Source of the DNA: Gnetum montanum
Taxonomy: Eukaryota; Streptophyta; Gnetopsida; Gnetales; Gnetaceae
Direction of reading: 5' to 3'
Assembly: GCA_015680685.1 (NCBI GenBank)
Contig: MNCI01036469.1
Location: 707,555-771,554, forward strand
Length of the DNA stretch: 64,000 bases
Each line of letters opens with the position of its first letter. The first letter of the stretch is position 1. The position numbers and the translations under genes were made by a program. Shown here piece by piece: positions 21,260-33,539 of the stretch. The notes beneath the pieces are model-generated. The model was not told where the DNA came from. It worked only from the letters and a program-made list of their open reading frames with translations, and did not search any database.

Positions 21260-23115
21260 TGTTGAGTTTTATGCTCCAATTCCTCCTATATTTACTAATG
21301 GCTTGTTAGTATTTTCATTATTTTTCCTATTTGTAACCTTAGCTTGATTGTTGGCTTGGGGGTGGTAGGGTGTTGTTAATTTATGTTCAACCCCCAAGTG
21401 TTGCATGAGCCTTTGAAAGGTAGTGCCTATAAAATGAGTACCATTATTAGAAATAACTACATGTGGTATCCCAAACCTACTTACAACATCTTTTTGTACA
21501 AACTGAGTAGCTATAGAAGATGTGCAACTAGTAATGGCTGTAGATTTTGCCCATTTGGTATAATAGTCAATAAAAAATATGATGTATGCCTTTCCATTTG
21601 ACATGGATGTGATGGAATCCATGAAGTCAATGCCCCAAATATCAAAGGGCTCTAGTCATTGAATCCACTATTTGTGTCCCTCCACATGAGCGATCATCCC
21701 ACCATCACATTGGCAACGTTCACAAGATCAGACAAAGTGGTGAGTGTCTTTGAAAAGTGTTGGCCAATAATAACCTACCATGAGGATGTTAATGACTGTG
21801 TCTCCTTGCACAACAGTCCCTACAAGGACCCTTGTGAGCATCTTGAAGAATGCGTAGTTGATTAGCATTAGGAACACACCAATGAACTAGGCCATCAATG
21901 CACACCTTGTAAAGGTGTTTGTTGATTTCCATAAAGCATTTCACCTAGTTAAGAAATTATTGTTTCTTCTTAAGGTCCCACTCCTATGGCATCTCTTGAG
22001 TGAGAAGATAGATGAGAATGTGATCGCACCAATTGGGTTTAGTGGGCATTTATTTAGTTATAGCATCCACATAGAGGAGTTTATCAAGAAACTAATTTGA
22101 AAGTGGGCTCTCCTTCTCTTTGTTGTTCAATTGCAACTGAGACAAGTGGTTAACAACCAGGTTTTCAATTTCCTTTTGATCTACCATTATAAGATCTAAT
22201 TCCTACAAGACCACTAGCCACTATATGACATGGGGGATCATCGTTGGTTTATTCATCAAGGACTAGATTGCACTATGATCTATGTACATGAACACCTTGT
22301 GTCCAAGCACATAGTTCCTAAATTTCTCCAAGGAAAACACCACTTCCATCAATTCTTTTTCTGTTGTGGTGTAGTTTAGCTATGCACCCACAATGCTTCT
22401 GCTTGCGTAGTGGATGTAGTAAGAATGTTTTTGATCATCCAACTATGTAAGCATAACTTCCAAGGCATAATTTGATGCATTTGTCATGATATGAAAAGGC
22501 TTGAATCGATTAGGTGCTTGTAGAATGAAGGTTTCCACAAGCTTTTCTTTGATTTGTTGCAATGCATATTCACATTCCTTGGTCTAGATAAAGAAATAAT
22601 CCTTCTTTGTTAGCTCCACTAATGGTTTAATGATCTTAGAGAAATTCTTAATGAATCATTGGTAGTATCCATTTTATCCAAGGAATGACCTCATGTCTTT
22701 AACTATTTTTAGCTATCTAGTAATTCCTTAGATAACCCTTATTTTTTCAAGGTCCACCTCAATCCCTTATGTCCCAAAAAATGTCTTCCTAGACCATTAA
22801 ATGGATTTTTTGCCAATTGAGCCTAAGGTTTGTCTCCACACATCTTTTCAGCACTTGCTTAAGATAGTTTAGGGCTTGCTCAAATGTAGCCCAGAGGTGG
22901 AGAAGTCATCCATGAATACTTCCACCTACTACCAATATGCTATTGGAAGATGCTAAGGAGAAGGTGTTGGCAGGTGATAGGAGCATTGCATGGTTTGAAT
23001 GACACCTTTTTGTATGTGAAAGTTCCCTAGGAACTTGTGAATGTTGTTTTAGCCTAATCCTTTGTGTGATATCTGAATTTGGTTATAGCCACTATAGCCT
23101 AATCCATGCTTTAAC
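21260..23115 (-). pseudogene. Element D pol: reverse transcriptase, RNase H and integrase remnant
   Basis: Read right to left, the reverse-transcriptase catalytic motif appears as FMDDFS near 22905, followed by NLRLNWQK and the thumb/RNase H region (LVELTKKDYFFI; YTTTEKELMEVVFSLEKFR near 22350). A zinc-binding part follows (SCERCQ near 21720), then the integrase core at 21622-21269 (FIDYYTKWAKS, FGIPHVVISNNGTHF, YHPQANNQAKV). In the core the second catalytic Asp is Asn and the Glu is Lys, so it is inactive. Many stop codons, mostly TAG, interrupt it. The layout RT-RNase H-integrase is that of Ty3/Gypsy. Confidence 0.85.
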
Positions 23116-24394
23116 CAACTGACCAATGCCTCAATGATGAAAATTCTAACAAGAGAGTGATTAGTTGGTTATCTCACTATGAGAGAATGTTAAAAAATGT
23201 TCAATATACTAAAATAATGTTCATACCATTTATCCACATGTTCTTAGAACATATTTTTTAGCTAGTATGACATCCAAAGATGCACAAGTGTAAGTGGAAT
23301 AGGTTCACTCCAATAATTAATCATCTTAAAATACTAAATCTACATATTATGAAAAAATAATAACATTTACTAGAAAATAAGAAAACTAGTTATCTTTAAT
23401 TATTCATTTAGAAGATTACAATAGGATTTCCAAAACCCAAAAACATCTAAAAAACCTTACATACTCAAACAATATTGTAGATCATGAGGCTCTACAATGA
23501 CACAATGGCTATTCTTAATGCAAGACATAATCGATAGAAAACATCTTTCATAACCCATGCCTGAGATTTAGTTTAGAGAAGTAAACAAGAGATAAGAACA
23601 CATAGGCCAATCCACACATATTGAACTCGAAGTTGTAACCACAACTTCACTCACTCTATGTACACTACCACACTCTTGCCAAAATTTTCTCAACTTAAGA
23701 GCTTTCATCAAGACTTCTCTGTCATTGTCTACTCATTCATAAATATGAAACATCAACATATTTATTAAGAAAACAAGATAAAAACCTACAAAAAACTTCC
23801 ACAATATCAACTTAGATTTACCATGCTATTTCTATATTTATCCTCTGTCATTCAACTATTTTCCAACTTTGAATAGCCAATTATAGAAGTTTCCTAGTCG
23901 TATGGGTTGTCTCTAGCCTTCTTAGGTTGTCTCCTATAAAATTATAGCATTTAGATGAGATGTATACTATTTTTGGGAGACATCTTATCCATGGGTAAGA
24001 CATCTCCTCCAACACAAGATGTCTTACCTAAGACATTTCTACTATTAGTGATACATCTTCCTTGAGACATCTTCACTCTACTCAAGATGTCTCCTTTGAG
24101 ACCAAGACATCTCTTGATATCTTAAGACACCTTTTGAGATAACTCAAATCCTAGGCAAGACATTTCCTTGACCTCCAAGAAATCTTCATAGAGCCTAAAA
24201 CCTACAAAACATATGAGTCAAAATGTTGGTGATCATTTGGGATTACCAATGTTTTACTTTAGTCTTGTGACTGGAATCATGGGAAATGAAGGTGTTCCTT
24301 CAAGCTTGAGTTTATGTGCTTGCTGGTCTTTGGAAATACTAAGACCCATATACCTTCAAATAAACTTAGTGGTAATATAGTGAACTAAGTGTAG
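23116..24394. other. Unassigned repeat-like sequence with AGACATCTT motif cluster
   Basis: AT-rich sequence. At 23920-24190 it contains about ten imperfect copies of AGACATCTT or its complement. The right end (about 24230-24380) shares GCTTGCTGGTCTTTGG and neighbouring words with 59110-59270, so an unnamed repeat family is present at both places. No coding signal is seen. Confidence 0.4.
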
Positions 24395-24446
24395 AATTTA
24401 TAGGACTCTTTTTATAGAGTTCTTCTCAATATTTGATTTTACTTGT
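24395..24446 (-). pseudogene. Element F integrase, C-terminal piece left of element B
   Basis: On the minus strand this reads on from the integrase fragment at 39823 (…DLHTQ | VKSNIEKNSIK), as expected if element B inserted between them. CTTGT at 24442-24446 is one copy of the B target duplication. Confidence 0.55.
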
Positions 24447-25348
24447 TGACGAGTGATGGAGCAATTCAACATCCAACCATACAAGTCACGAGTGTCCACA
24501 CATGATCCAATCATAATCTGTGGATGGACAATGTTGATATGCTAGTAATTGAGTTGAGTTCATGATCATTATCTTCTCACTCCAAGCTAGTCAAGTTTAA
24601 GTGTATGGTTTAACGTGTAGTAAGGCATATGATAGGTGATGTTGTTGGGCTGATTACGCTTCTAAGTGTAAACATGATGAAAGGAAAATTCAACATTAAC
24701 TATAACTAATGATTGAAACATAATTTTATGCTAACCTAGTGTGATGGATAACCATTCTTGATTTTTTGGACACATATTAAGCTTATGTGGTTGTCACTGA
24801 GATTACCAAGTATCATGCTACTAGGTGAACCAAGTGATAATACTACTGGGATTACCAAACGATCATACTTAATGCTCAAAATTAGTTGTATCCATTCAGC
24901 TTACTGTTAACAAGTAAAAAATAAAGTGCTTTGAAACATAAAATATTATGTGAGTAAATTAGTAAACATTATGCTAAGTAAAAATAGTAAGCTAAGGGGA
25001 TTCTACAATGATGGGAAATAGTTTTGATCTTTATTTTCTGTCACAGCGTGTACCCAAGTACAAACTGCTTGAATAAAGATACCATTCAACTATAACACAT
25101 CATACTATAGGCATTCATTCTTCTAATTGCTAAGTCTAAGTTTAAGAAATAAAATTGTAAGAGTTTGGTTATGATGGAAATGAAAAGTTAGTGCATTGTG
25201 AGCCCAAGTGTTATATTTATAGGGTTGCATACATCTCGAGATATCGTATCACTAATAACGTAGCATGTGCTATGACATCACATTAACAACATCATTGATA
25301 TGATATTGTTGTTACAATATTGCAATGTAGCAAAATTTGGATTTATCA
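24447..25348 (-). mobile_element. 3' LTR of element B
   Basis: Left end TGACGAG (decayed TGATGAG), right end TTTATCA. Immediately to the right, TACCCCCACCAC is GTGGTGGGGGTA on the minus strand, a good polypurine tract. A TATA-like TATAAATAT on the minus strand is near 25217. U3 contains ATATGATATTGTTGTTA, echoed in the B spacer at about 29080. Confidence 0.85.
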
Positions 25349-25360
25349 TACCCCCACCAC
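25349..25360 (-). promoter_or_regulatory. Polypurine tract of element B
   Basis: GTGGTGGGGGTA on the minus strand directly abuts the start of the 3' LTR. This is the usual priming site for plus-strand DNA synthesis in LTR elements. Confidence 0.65.
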
Positions 25361-25559
25361 TGGCTAGAAACTAGTCCTCGAGTTAAAACAAAATGAGGAT
25401 GGAGTCCCTTACAAAATTGGGAGGTAGATCCAACTATATATATGGCTAACAAACTATTTACATTACTTTGAATGCTATAATGATGTTTTTATAAAGACTT
25501 GATACAATTTCATGTTAAGACAAAAAAAATGAAGTAGCTCAATGTAAATCAGGTTCCTG

Positions 25560-28389
25560 GCATTAGTGGCTCTTCCATTGGCTACTTCCCCTTATCATCA
25601 AGCTTCTTAAATTAGTACTTATTTAGCAATACCTAAAGTTTTTCCTCTTTTGTCTAGGGACTATGTACCATCCATGTTGTTGGGTAATTTGTGATGGAGC
25701 TGGTACATCCCATAAGCATGGCAGCTATAGGAACATCTGATTAGCTTTCATGTATCATGTCACGAATTGTCGTCTTTCTTCTTTGAATGCTCTAGCTATC
25801 TTTCTAAGTTTCTGATAATCTAACATGCATTGAGCTAGGTGAGTTGCAAAATCCTTTTGGCCCTAATAACTAACCTTGACAATCTTGAGTTCTAAGTTTT
25901 CCACGTGTAGCTTTTGTAGTGTCTGTCAACAAAATCCTTCACATACAAAGTATACATGATCGCTACCTATTGTTCTAGATCATTTTTGGGCCTACCTACT
26001 ATTAACATGGCTATGTTAGTGTAATGAAGATTAGCTAATCTTATGTACTTTGTAAGATCTTTGATTTGTAGGTCTTTATTCTTAATTTCTACTTGGTGGA
26101 CATGAGTGAGGCTGTTTAGGATTGGCTACCAATCAAGATTCTACATAAAGATAGAACTAATCTTGACCTTTTCCATCTAGATCTCCTTCTTGTTGATCTA
26201 CTTATACATGCCCACTTGGTCTCTAAAATGTTTCTTGATCCTCTCATGCTTTTTGGCCTTATTTTGCCATGCACTTATTTCTATAGTATATTTCTATCCT
26301 ATTGTGTAGACTTCTTCCTTTAACAGGGTCATGTTTTCTTTGGCCAAGTAGCTTATGTGTTGGTTAACATTCATAAGTTTTTCTCTTAATTGATGGATGC
26401 TTTCTTCAAGAATATTTTCTATTTTTTTACATTGGTTAACCTTGTGTTGTTTGAAGCTAATTTCTTATTCTATTCTTGCAAGGTAGTGAGTGATTTGACA
26501 TGTGTATACGTCTATGCTTCTGCCACTGAAGCATCCCATACGACCTTCTCTTTCTCCTTTTTCATTTACATGTTTTGATCAAAAGCCCATTCACATGGTC
26601 ATTTTGGAACTATTCTAGTTGGTTTGGCATTGTAAACTATGCAAGATCTCTTCTTTCAACTTGTAGGATGGTTAGCTCTTCTTGTAATTTTTTGACTTCA
26701 TTTTCAACATGCTCTGCCCTAGTCTCGGCCATGACCAACTTTCCCTTGGTGGTGATTAGTTTAAACTATAGTGTAGTTATATCACTTGGGATATCAAACA
26801 AATGTTGCATGATCTATTCTATCTACAATAGTGATGTCCTCAGGTTTAGTAAGATTCATTGAGGGACTAGGTAGCATTTGAGCATCTCTTTCTCTTGAAA
26901 GATTTTCCAATGACATAATAGAGACATTGAATGATTCTTTAATGTGATCTATGATTACCTTTACTGCTCTTGCTACATCTTGATGCTGCATGCTCACTAC
27001 TATGGCTCCGTCTCTAGTTTCCATCATCACTTGAAACAATGCAATGTTCCCTAATATCTATTGTAACTATTCATCCCCTCTTGACTGTAATGAAATCTAC
27101 CCACTCATAGAATCTATTGAAACTGTGGGTTTGATTGCATTGTCTACGACCTTGTATAAATTGGCCTCTTCTCTTGTTCCCTAGTTGGCAGTTTTTGTAA
27201 TCTATTGCAGATGGCTCATTGATGACCTATAATCCTATGGTAACAATGGAACTTGCTACTACTACTATTGCTTAGTCTGTTGTTGACTACTAGGCCTAGC
27301 TTGTTGTTGCTGACCAGTAGTTAGAGTGCTACCAATAAGTGTGGTACCTATAGTTCCCTCAGTGCCTGCTAATCTTTCTACTTGATCTTTTTTTAGAGGC
27401 AGTAGGTTAAGTATCTTTACATATGAAGCATTATAAGCTTTTCTAGAAACATCATTAGTGTATCCTAGGATTTTAGCTTGTTTACACAGCTTCCTGATAA
27501 GGCAAGGGAATGGAAGTGTCAACTTCTCTACCTTCTTTTCTTTGAACTATCTTTACATTTCAAGGAAGTAGAGACGGAAAATGTTTGCATTGAATTTTCC
27601 CATTAGGATGATGCTTTCTCTAGGCTACTTATGTTGATATTTGATTGAGCCTTTTGATAGGGAGTAGGTGGTAGGTGGCAATTTGAAAATAGATCTTTTC
27701 TTCTAAGGTTAACTCGCTATAATCTTTTTCATCCTTGCCATATGCTCGTTGTAACCACAGTCTCCTTGCATTAGTATTAGATCTAGTCGAGATCTACACC
27801 ACATTTGCCCCTTCATTGGGCACATTGAAGGCCTTAGTAATTGCTTTCACTGNGTAGTCGAGATCTACACCACATTTGCCCCTTCATTGGGCACATTGAA
27901 GGCCTTAGTAATTGCTTTCACTGAATAGAATACTGAGACTCATTCAATCTTGACCATCACATTAGCTTGCTTGTTGTGCTAGAACTAGTATGTCTCTCCT
28001 AAGTACCATTTTGCACTACTTGCAAGTGTGGACTATAGTGCTAACACTTGGAGTTGCTTTTTTACCATTTCTTGAGAAAATTCCATGAATGGACCAAAAT
28101 TAAGTTTCACAATAACCATGGACATGATTTATTTCTCTTGGATGGCTCGAAGGAAATATGATGATAACGTGAGGCACTATCCTTGTTCTAGTACTTGTGG
28201 AATCTTTGCCTCTACTTAGGCTGAGTGCTCTATGATAGGACTTTGTTGACGGATGTTGTATGATTGAGCCTCCTACTCTGCATGCTCTGCTTGTGGGGTT
28301 TATTCCCCTATTTAGCCTCTTCCATGGCCTTTTTGTCTTTTACTCCTTGGTTGTGAAGTTTCTTCTTCGGGCACTCTCTTTAGGGACAT
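25560..28389 (-). pseudogene. Element B extra ORF, decayed
   Basis: The minus-strand ATG at 28389 (MSLKRVPEEETSQPRSKRQ...) corresponds in position to the D and A extra-ORF starts. Recognisable stretches are VKLNFGPFMEFSQEMV, KWYLGETY, and at 27522 LPFPCLIRKLCKQAKI, equivalent to VIPFSCLIQKLCKREG in D. A Gln-rich stretch follows (GQQQQARPSSQQQTKQ), then 27039-26794, with predicted helices. TAG codons break the frame. A 69-bp duplication around an N at 27853 is probably an assembly fault within this ORF. Confidence 0.65.
27784..27923. repeat. 69-bp direct duplication around a single N
   Basis: 27784-27852 and 27855-27923 look identical and are separated by an N at 27853 and one base. A perfect repeat on both sides of an unknown base suggests two contig ends that overlap but were joined with a placeholder. 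Confidence 0.85.
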
Positions 28390-30660
28390 TTGCAATCACC
28401 AAGGGTTTGAGATTATTATAGTATTCACATGAATTCTTAACATTTCTTTACCTCACTCATACCCTTGGTTTAATCAAGTTTCTTATCTTATTATGATTGT
28501 AGTGTTAGAAAAATCTTCAAAAGGGAACTCCCTTAGGTGTTATATCCTTATAACCCTTCACAGTTATCATTCTTGTTCTTATTTATGACTTAAAATAGTT
28601 GGTATGATACATTAAGAGGATTTTTAAGTGTTTTTGACCTTAGTTTGATTAAAAAATTATAGAATTCTCATTATTCCTTTGTACTTACCCTTTAAGATAT
28701 CTTCTGGGCATTCGAAATTTTTGGCTCAAATTTTAGCTTAGTGATATCATGCTAAGTACCCTTGGCCCTGTGCCCCCGTGCCCCACACGGCCCCCCCCCC
28801 CGCCCCTCCCCCCCGCACAAACCCCCCCCCCCCCAAGACTAAGTTGAGAGCTTTGGAATCAACAAGGTTCAAGAATTTTTAAAATTAGAGGTATGAAGGC
28901 AAAGTTATGGTTAGTGGATGTTAGTGTACAAGGGCTTTGAGAAAAAAAATTGCAAAAAATTCTCTTGCTACAAATGAGGAACTAAAAAATTTGCTAACTT
29001 TCCATGCCTATATATACTATTTTTATGAGGGTGATATCATAGATTTGACATCGTAGGGCCTATGATATCATAAATACGATATTATTGTTAAAAATTTCAA
29101 ATTTTTGTATGATATTTTTGGGAATAAATGAGTCAAATGAAATGTCTGGAGGATATGAAGCATGTCTAAAGGATCATAGGCTAGTAATGATGCATAATTG
29201 TCAAGAATTTCACATTCAAAGTTTATGAAGAAGGAATCTTGGGAAATGAACATTTATTGAATGGATAAGAGATGGATAATGAAGTTCTAGTGTATGGACA
29301 TATTTTTAGATATTATGGGAAGTCTTTATTGAGTCAGGAATGTTCTGGAAGGTGCAAATGAGGTGTTGTTCATGAAGTATGAAATAAAAAGTTACACAAG
29401 TGGGTCCTCCCCAAAGCAGGCTTCAACCCTTAGTGTCCTCACCTAAAAGTGTCCTTACGTACTCAAGGAGTTGAATGTAAGTCATACTTTTTTACTAAAA
29501 AAAATTATGTTAGTATTGCCAAATTGGAAAAATATCACTATATTACACAAGACCACAAGTTATGATTAACTATATAGTGAGGCGAAATGGACTATAGAAG
29601 GGATTTCTGAAATTGGGACATGAGGTTTCTTACCATAGGCATAATAAATCCTTATGTGGAATTGGTGGTTATAGTAATCATTAGCCTTTTGTTCCAAGAT
29701 CCAAAGCAAGTCTAGACCACTTTTTAGTGACATCACATTATTTCATTTCATAGATTCACAACCATAAGACTACCACTATTGCAAAGAGTATTACCACTTG
29801 GCATATTGTCCAAGGAAGGATTTTATTAACTGCACTTTTTTTATTATTTTTAAGATTCTTGTGAAGCTACCTACCTTCAGGGATGGGTAACATGTCTTTC
29901 CAATGGGACCTCTAAAAATTTGTTCTACGTATGGATTTTATTTTTGACTGTGTCAACCTTACCAAAGAACTACCTTTAGGCATGGGTAACATGCCTTTCT
30001 AGTGACATGGTAAGGTAGCACTTATTGTACTTTACTTCCATTTTTCATTAGATCCACAAGGATATAATACATCTTCAACAACAAGATAGAACTCATAGTA
30101 GTAATCCAAGAAAATCCATAAATCCCCTTGACGTCACACCCTTTGCATTCCCACTTGGTTCTTCACTCTTTAGTCCACGTAGAATGATCAAAATTTTATT
30201 CTTAGTTTTATTAAGAGAAGAATATCACTATGGCCATGGTAAGAACCTCTTATTGTTAGAATGGGTGGATGGATGTTGTGGTTCCACTATGTAGATAATT
30301 AGTCCCTTATGATCAATAATATAGATAAATATTCACCTTACTGGGACTACATCTTACCTTATTTGATGTGCTTTATTGGAAAATTGATAGAAATATGTAC
30401 AAGTAAAATGTGAACAAAACATGAAAAACATGAAAAATTGGAAAAGATATCAAAAATTAAAAAGATAAAAATAATCAAAAGTTGTCAAAGAATTAGAAGA
30501 TATCAAAGAATTAAGAAATTATTAAGAAATTAAAAGATATAAAAGAATAAGAAGATATTAAAGAATGTGAAAAAGTATTAAGAAAAGAAAAAGGTATAAA
30601 AAAAATTAGAAATCACAAAAATTAGAAAATAAAAAATTTTAAAACACACTTATTAATTTA
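28390..30660 (-). other. Element B non-coding spacer
   Basis: Homologous to the spacers of A, C and D (AGTGGGTCCTCCCC near 29400; GGGATGGGTAACATG near 29880). Near 29025-29095 it contains GATATCAT and AATACGATATTATTGTTA, close to U3 motifs of the B LTR, followed on the minus strand by a TATA-like TATATATAGG near 29015. A C-rich run lies at 28785-28835. The right end is A-rich. Confidence 0.55.
28785..28835 (+). repeat. Poly-C tract
   Basis: About 50 bases of nearly pure C, broken by a few G, T and A, inside the element B spacer. The A spacer has a much shorter C-rich stretch at the same place (about 9715-9735, CCCACCCCTCCTTCCCCCC), so the run expanded or was mis-assembled in B. Confidence 0.8.
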
Positions 30661-31229
30661 TAAGTCAGGATAAGACATCTTCCCCATGATTAAACTCATG
30701 GGCAAGTGTTCGAAAAATGGACCCTAGATCCCCTAGATCATACACTTAAGGGTTTTCACTTAGCATCTTTAGTGATTTAGTGTTTCGGCTATTATCCTAG
30801 GTAATCTTAATGGTAATTGGATTTTGATCATTTGAGGATATGTATGTTTTTTTTTTTTGGAATATATGGTCTTTGCATCTTAGAAGGTCCAACTATACTC
30901 TCTTGTTGATTCCTAAATTTCAATTTCAAGTTGTGAGTTCCCCTATTTGCTAGTGTATGATTATGGTTTAATATTTCCATGTGTGAGCTCTTAGTTGGGA
31001 TCATTTTCTTAGAATAGGAGTTAATAAGTGGATCAGAATGTTCCATGCATGGTTTAGACACTTTTATGTTTTGAGTTTTTGGTCATTGGGTGTCTTTTAG
31101 TTTAGTAGCCCATGCTTCCTTTTGTTCACACACTTGTTTTTCACATTTTTTAATGGATAAGGATTATGTTGACATTATGAAGTGTTGGTCCACAACTACA
31201 TCCTTCTTTATCATTGGTATGGAATCCTT
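30661..31229 (-). pseudogene. Element B region between protease and spacer
   Basis: On the minus strand, DPLINSYSKK and neighbouring residues near 31030 are also found in element A near 11810 (EPLINSYSKK). This shows a conserved coding tail of gag-pro. No reverse-transcriptase motif is seen, although pol would be expected here in a complete Gypsy element. Confidence 0.5.
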
Positions 31230-31610
31230 TACATGTTTATGTTTTCTTACATTTCCTCCTTAGATATTTCTACAAATAAACCTCTCATTCCTAACTTAAC
31301 ATCTATTGTGCTAAGCCATGCTCTTCCGATTATGATAGGAAATTCCTTGTCATTATTTTTCACGTTAATCACTAGAAAGTCTACTAGATAGGACCACCCC
31401 ATTAATAGTGGTCATCACATCATCTATGTATTCCAAAGGAATGGTGATAGATTGGTCTGCAAGCTCTAACCTTATGTTGCACTTCTTTAAGGGTGGTTGG
31501 TTTTATGTCTTGTATGTTTCTTGAGATATAAGATTTACTTTGGAACCTAAGTCTAGTAGAGCCTTACATGGTAAATTTTTAGCTACTCATAAATAAATCA
31601 AATAAACTCT
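31230..31610 (-). pseudogene. Element B retroviral-type aspartic protease, decayed
   Basis: Minus-strand translation shows ALLDLGSKVNLIS near 31555 and FPIIIGRAWL near 31330. These correspond to the active-site D[TSL]G and the ILGRxWL parts of plant Gypsy proteases. The catalytic triplet reads DLG. The Gag polyprotein would be its substrate. In-frame stops are present, so this copy is not functional. Confidence 0.65.
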
Positions 31611-33480
31611 TGGATCCATTCTTTTCCTCGAAAGTATTCCTACCTCAATCCAATTGAGTACTATATCTATTAGTGTGATAGTTTTAAGATCTTGTTGTGA
31701 TTGTTAGAGAAACAAGGTATTAGTAGGAGGATCTATCATAGGAGAAACTTTTCTCAATGAAGTTCTAACTCTACTAACTCTTTTTGGACTTGTCCTGAAG
31801 AAAGGACATTTTTTGGATTTACCCTTAGTATTTTTGATATGATCCTCTATTTGTACATTAACTTCCCTTGCAACTTTTCTTTATTGAGGTTCTGATGATA
31901 GCTCACCTTGCATAACAAGTGGTGGCATAGGTGGTAAAGGGTTAGGAGGTTGATTTGATGAGCGAGTTGTTTAAGGATGCACATATGGATCAGAATCCAT
32001 CCTTGGAGGTGTTGGTTTATGGTATTCTGGTGGGTAATACTAAGGAGTCTAAACCATTGCATTCCTTGGAGAAATTAGATGTTGTACATAATATCCATAA
32101 GGGTTAGGTTATTGATGTGGATATTGTTGTCATGATGGTGGCATTGCCCATGATTGCGGTTGTTTCCACTACTGATGATACTACTCCTGTGGCTACGGAT
32201 AGGCTCCACTAGGGTAGCAAGCTAGTTGGAAGGTTTGATGGTAGTTACCTTGAGGATAAGGTAACTGTTTAGGAATTTTCTTCTTGATGAATCTTGGATT
32301 CAATGCATATGCCCATGTTTCTTGTAAATGTGTCATGATAGGGCATCATCCCTTAGGATGATCATACTAGCACACAGAACATGATTCCTCCTCATTTGAG
32401 CTTGTACCTGAATAGTCTACCACTGAAGCTACCTTTCCTTTCTATTTGAAATCTCATTTCTTCTTTTTCTTGTTTCCTTTGCTTAAAGGCTTACTTAGTT
32501 CTTTCCTTCATAATTTTTAATGCTATTGCAAAATTTTCATCTACCAAATCCCACATTTTTCTACCTTTGCTACAATATTAGTTACATATTTTTGAATAGG
32601 TAGTATTTTCTTTTGTATTACCTCTTCCAAGGTTTCCTCTTCTTGTTGATCATACATTTGTACATCTCTCTTTCTAATAGATCGATCTATGTTGTACTCT
32701 TCAGCTAATTCTCTCTTCCTTAGTTCATCTTCTTCCTTTTCCACTTGTTCAATGAGTCTATGAATTTGATGAATGATCATTTCAGATAATTTTCCTTGGG
32801 CATAAACCCCAAGGGTTTCCCTAGTTTTTTTCTAAGCTCATTGATGATGTGCCTAAGTTGCTCCCATTGGGAAAATCCATGGCCTGGGCATCTATGTAGA
32901 AATGCATAGTATTGGTCCATTGCCACATCAAGTGATTCATGGGTCCCTAGTTTCCCTCCTTGGATTTTTTTTCATATATTTGACACCTAGGAATAGGTTT
33001 GGTATTTATCATTAAAAAATTCTAGCATGGTAATCCATCTCTTGATTATTCTGATTCCAGTGATCTATACTAGCTTTCAACCTCTTTCACAAGTATCCTT
33101 GGCAATAAATTTAATTTTTTTTAGTCACTCTCAATGTTTTATAGGGCATAGGCATCATGGAATGCTTGAAGGTGGTGTTGCAGATCTACATTGTAGCCAT
33201 CCTCAGATCTAGGAATAATATTCAAGTCTAATCGCTTAATATGGTTATTCCTTATGTGCCTGGTTGGAATATAAATAGCTTCCTGTATGTTGATCATACT
33301 TCGAGTTGTCAATAGGGGTTATTCATATTCATAGGGTTTTTTTGCTCTATTGTAGTTGTCTTCCCTTCGATACTCATATCTCTTTTTATCATTCCATCTA
33401 TCTCTATTTCTTCTTGGCTCGTGTTCCTTATCTTCCTCACCAAAGTATCTTGGCTGGTAGGTTCAAACGGAATGAAAATC
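31611..33480 (-). pseudogene. Element B gag, decayed
   Basis: The N-terminal gag domain can be read from about 33300 (MINIQEAIYIPTRHIRNN, then HHLQAFHDAYAL), matching C and A. The middle part is at 32780-32541, rich in Glu and Lys. A zinc-knuckle-like SCSVC-x-YDHPKG-x-CP follows near 32360. Upstream, 33480-33310 is a charged Arg/Glu/Tyr-rich segment. TAG codons interrupt the frame. Element C lies directly upstream. Confidence 0.65.
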
Positions 33481-33539
33481 GGAGTACCAGCGAGCAAGTT
33501 ATGGATATGAAAGCAAGGGATGCGCAATCATGAGTCACA

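Larger units (their letters stand above)
6901..23115 (-). mobile_element. Element D: decayed Gypsy element with pol, split by element A
   Basis: Reading right to left, the order is: reverse transcriptase, RNase H and integrase remnants (23115-21260), a non-coding spacer (21260-19143), an extra ORF (19142-16305, continuing left of the insertion), and a 3' LTR (7698-6901). Element A (7944-16304) interrupts it, and its 5-bp target duplication AAAAT marks the exact joint. The gag, primer site and 5' LTR are not seen, so the 5' end is truncated. The extra ORF between pol and the 3' LTR and the tRNA-Asp-primed relatives fit the Athila/Tat group of Ty3/Gypsy. D is the only member of this family in the window that keeps pol. 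Confidence 0.75.

Noticed and set aside
21383-21601. Plus-strand frame over the integrase region
   Set aside because: It is the complement of the minus-strand integrase core, which has clear family motifs.
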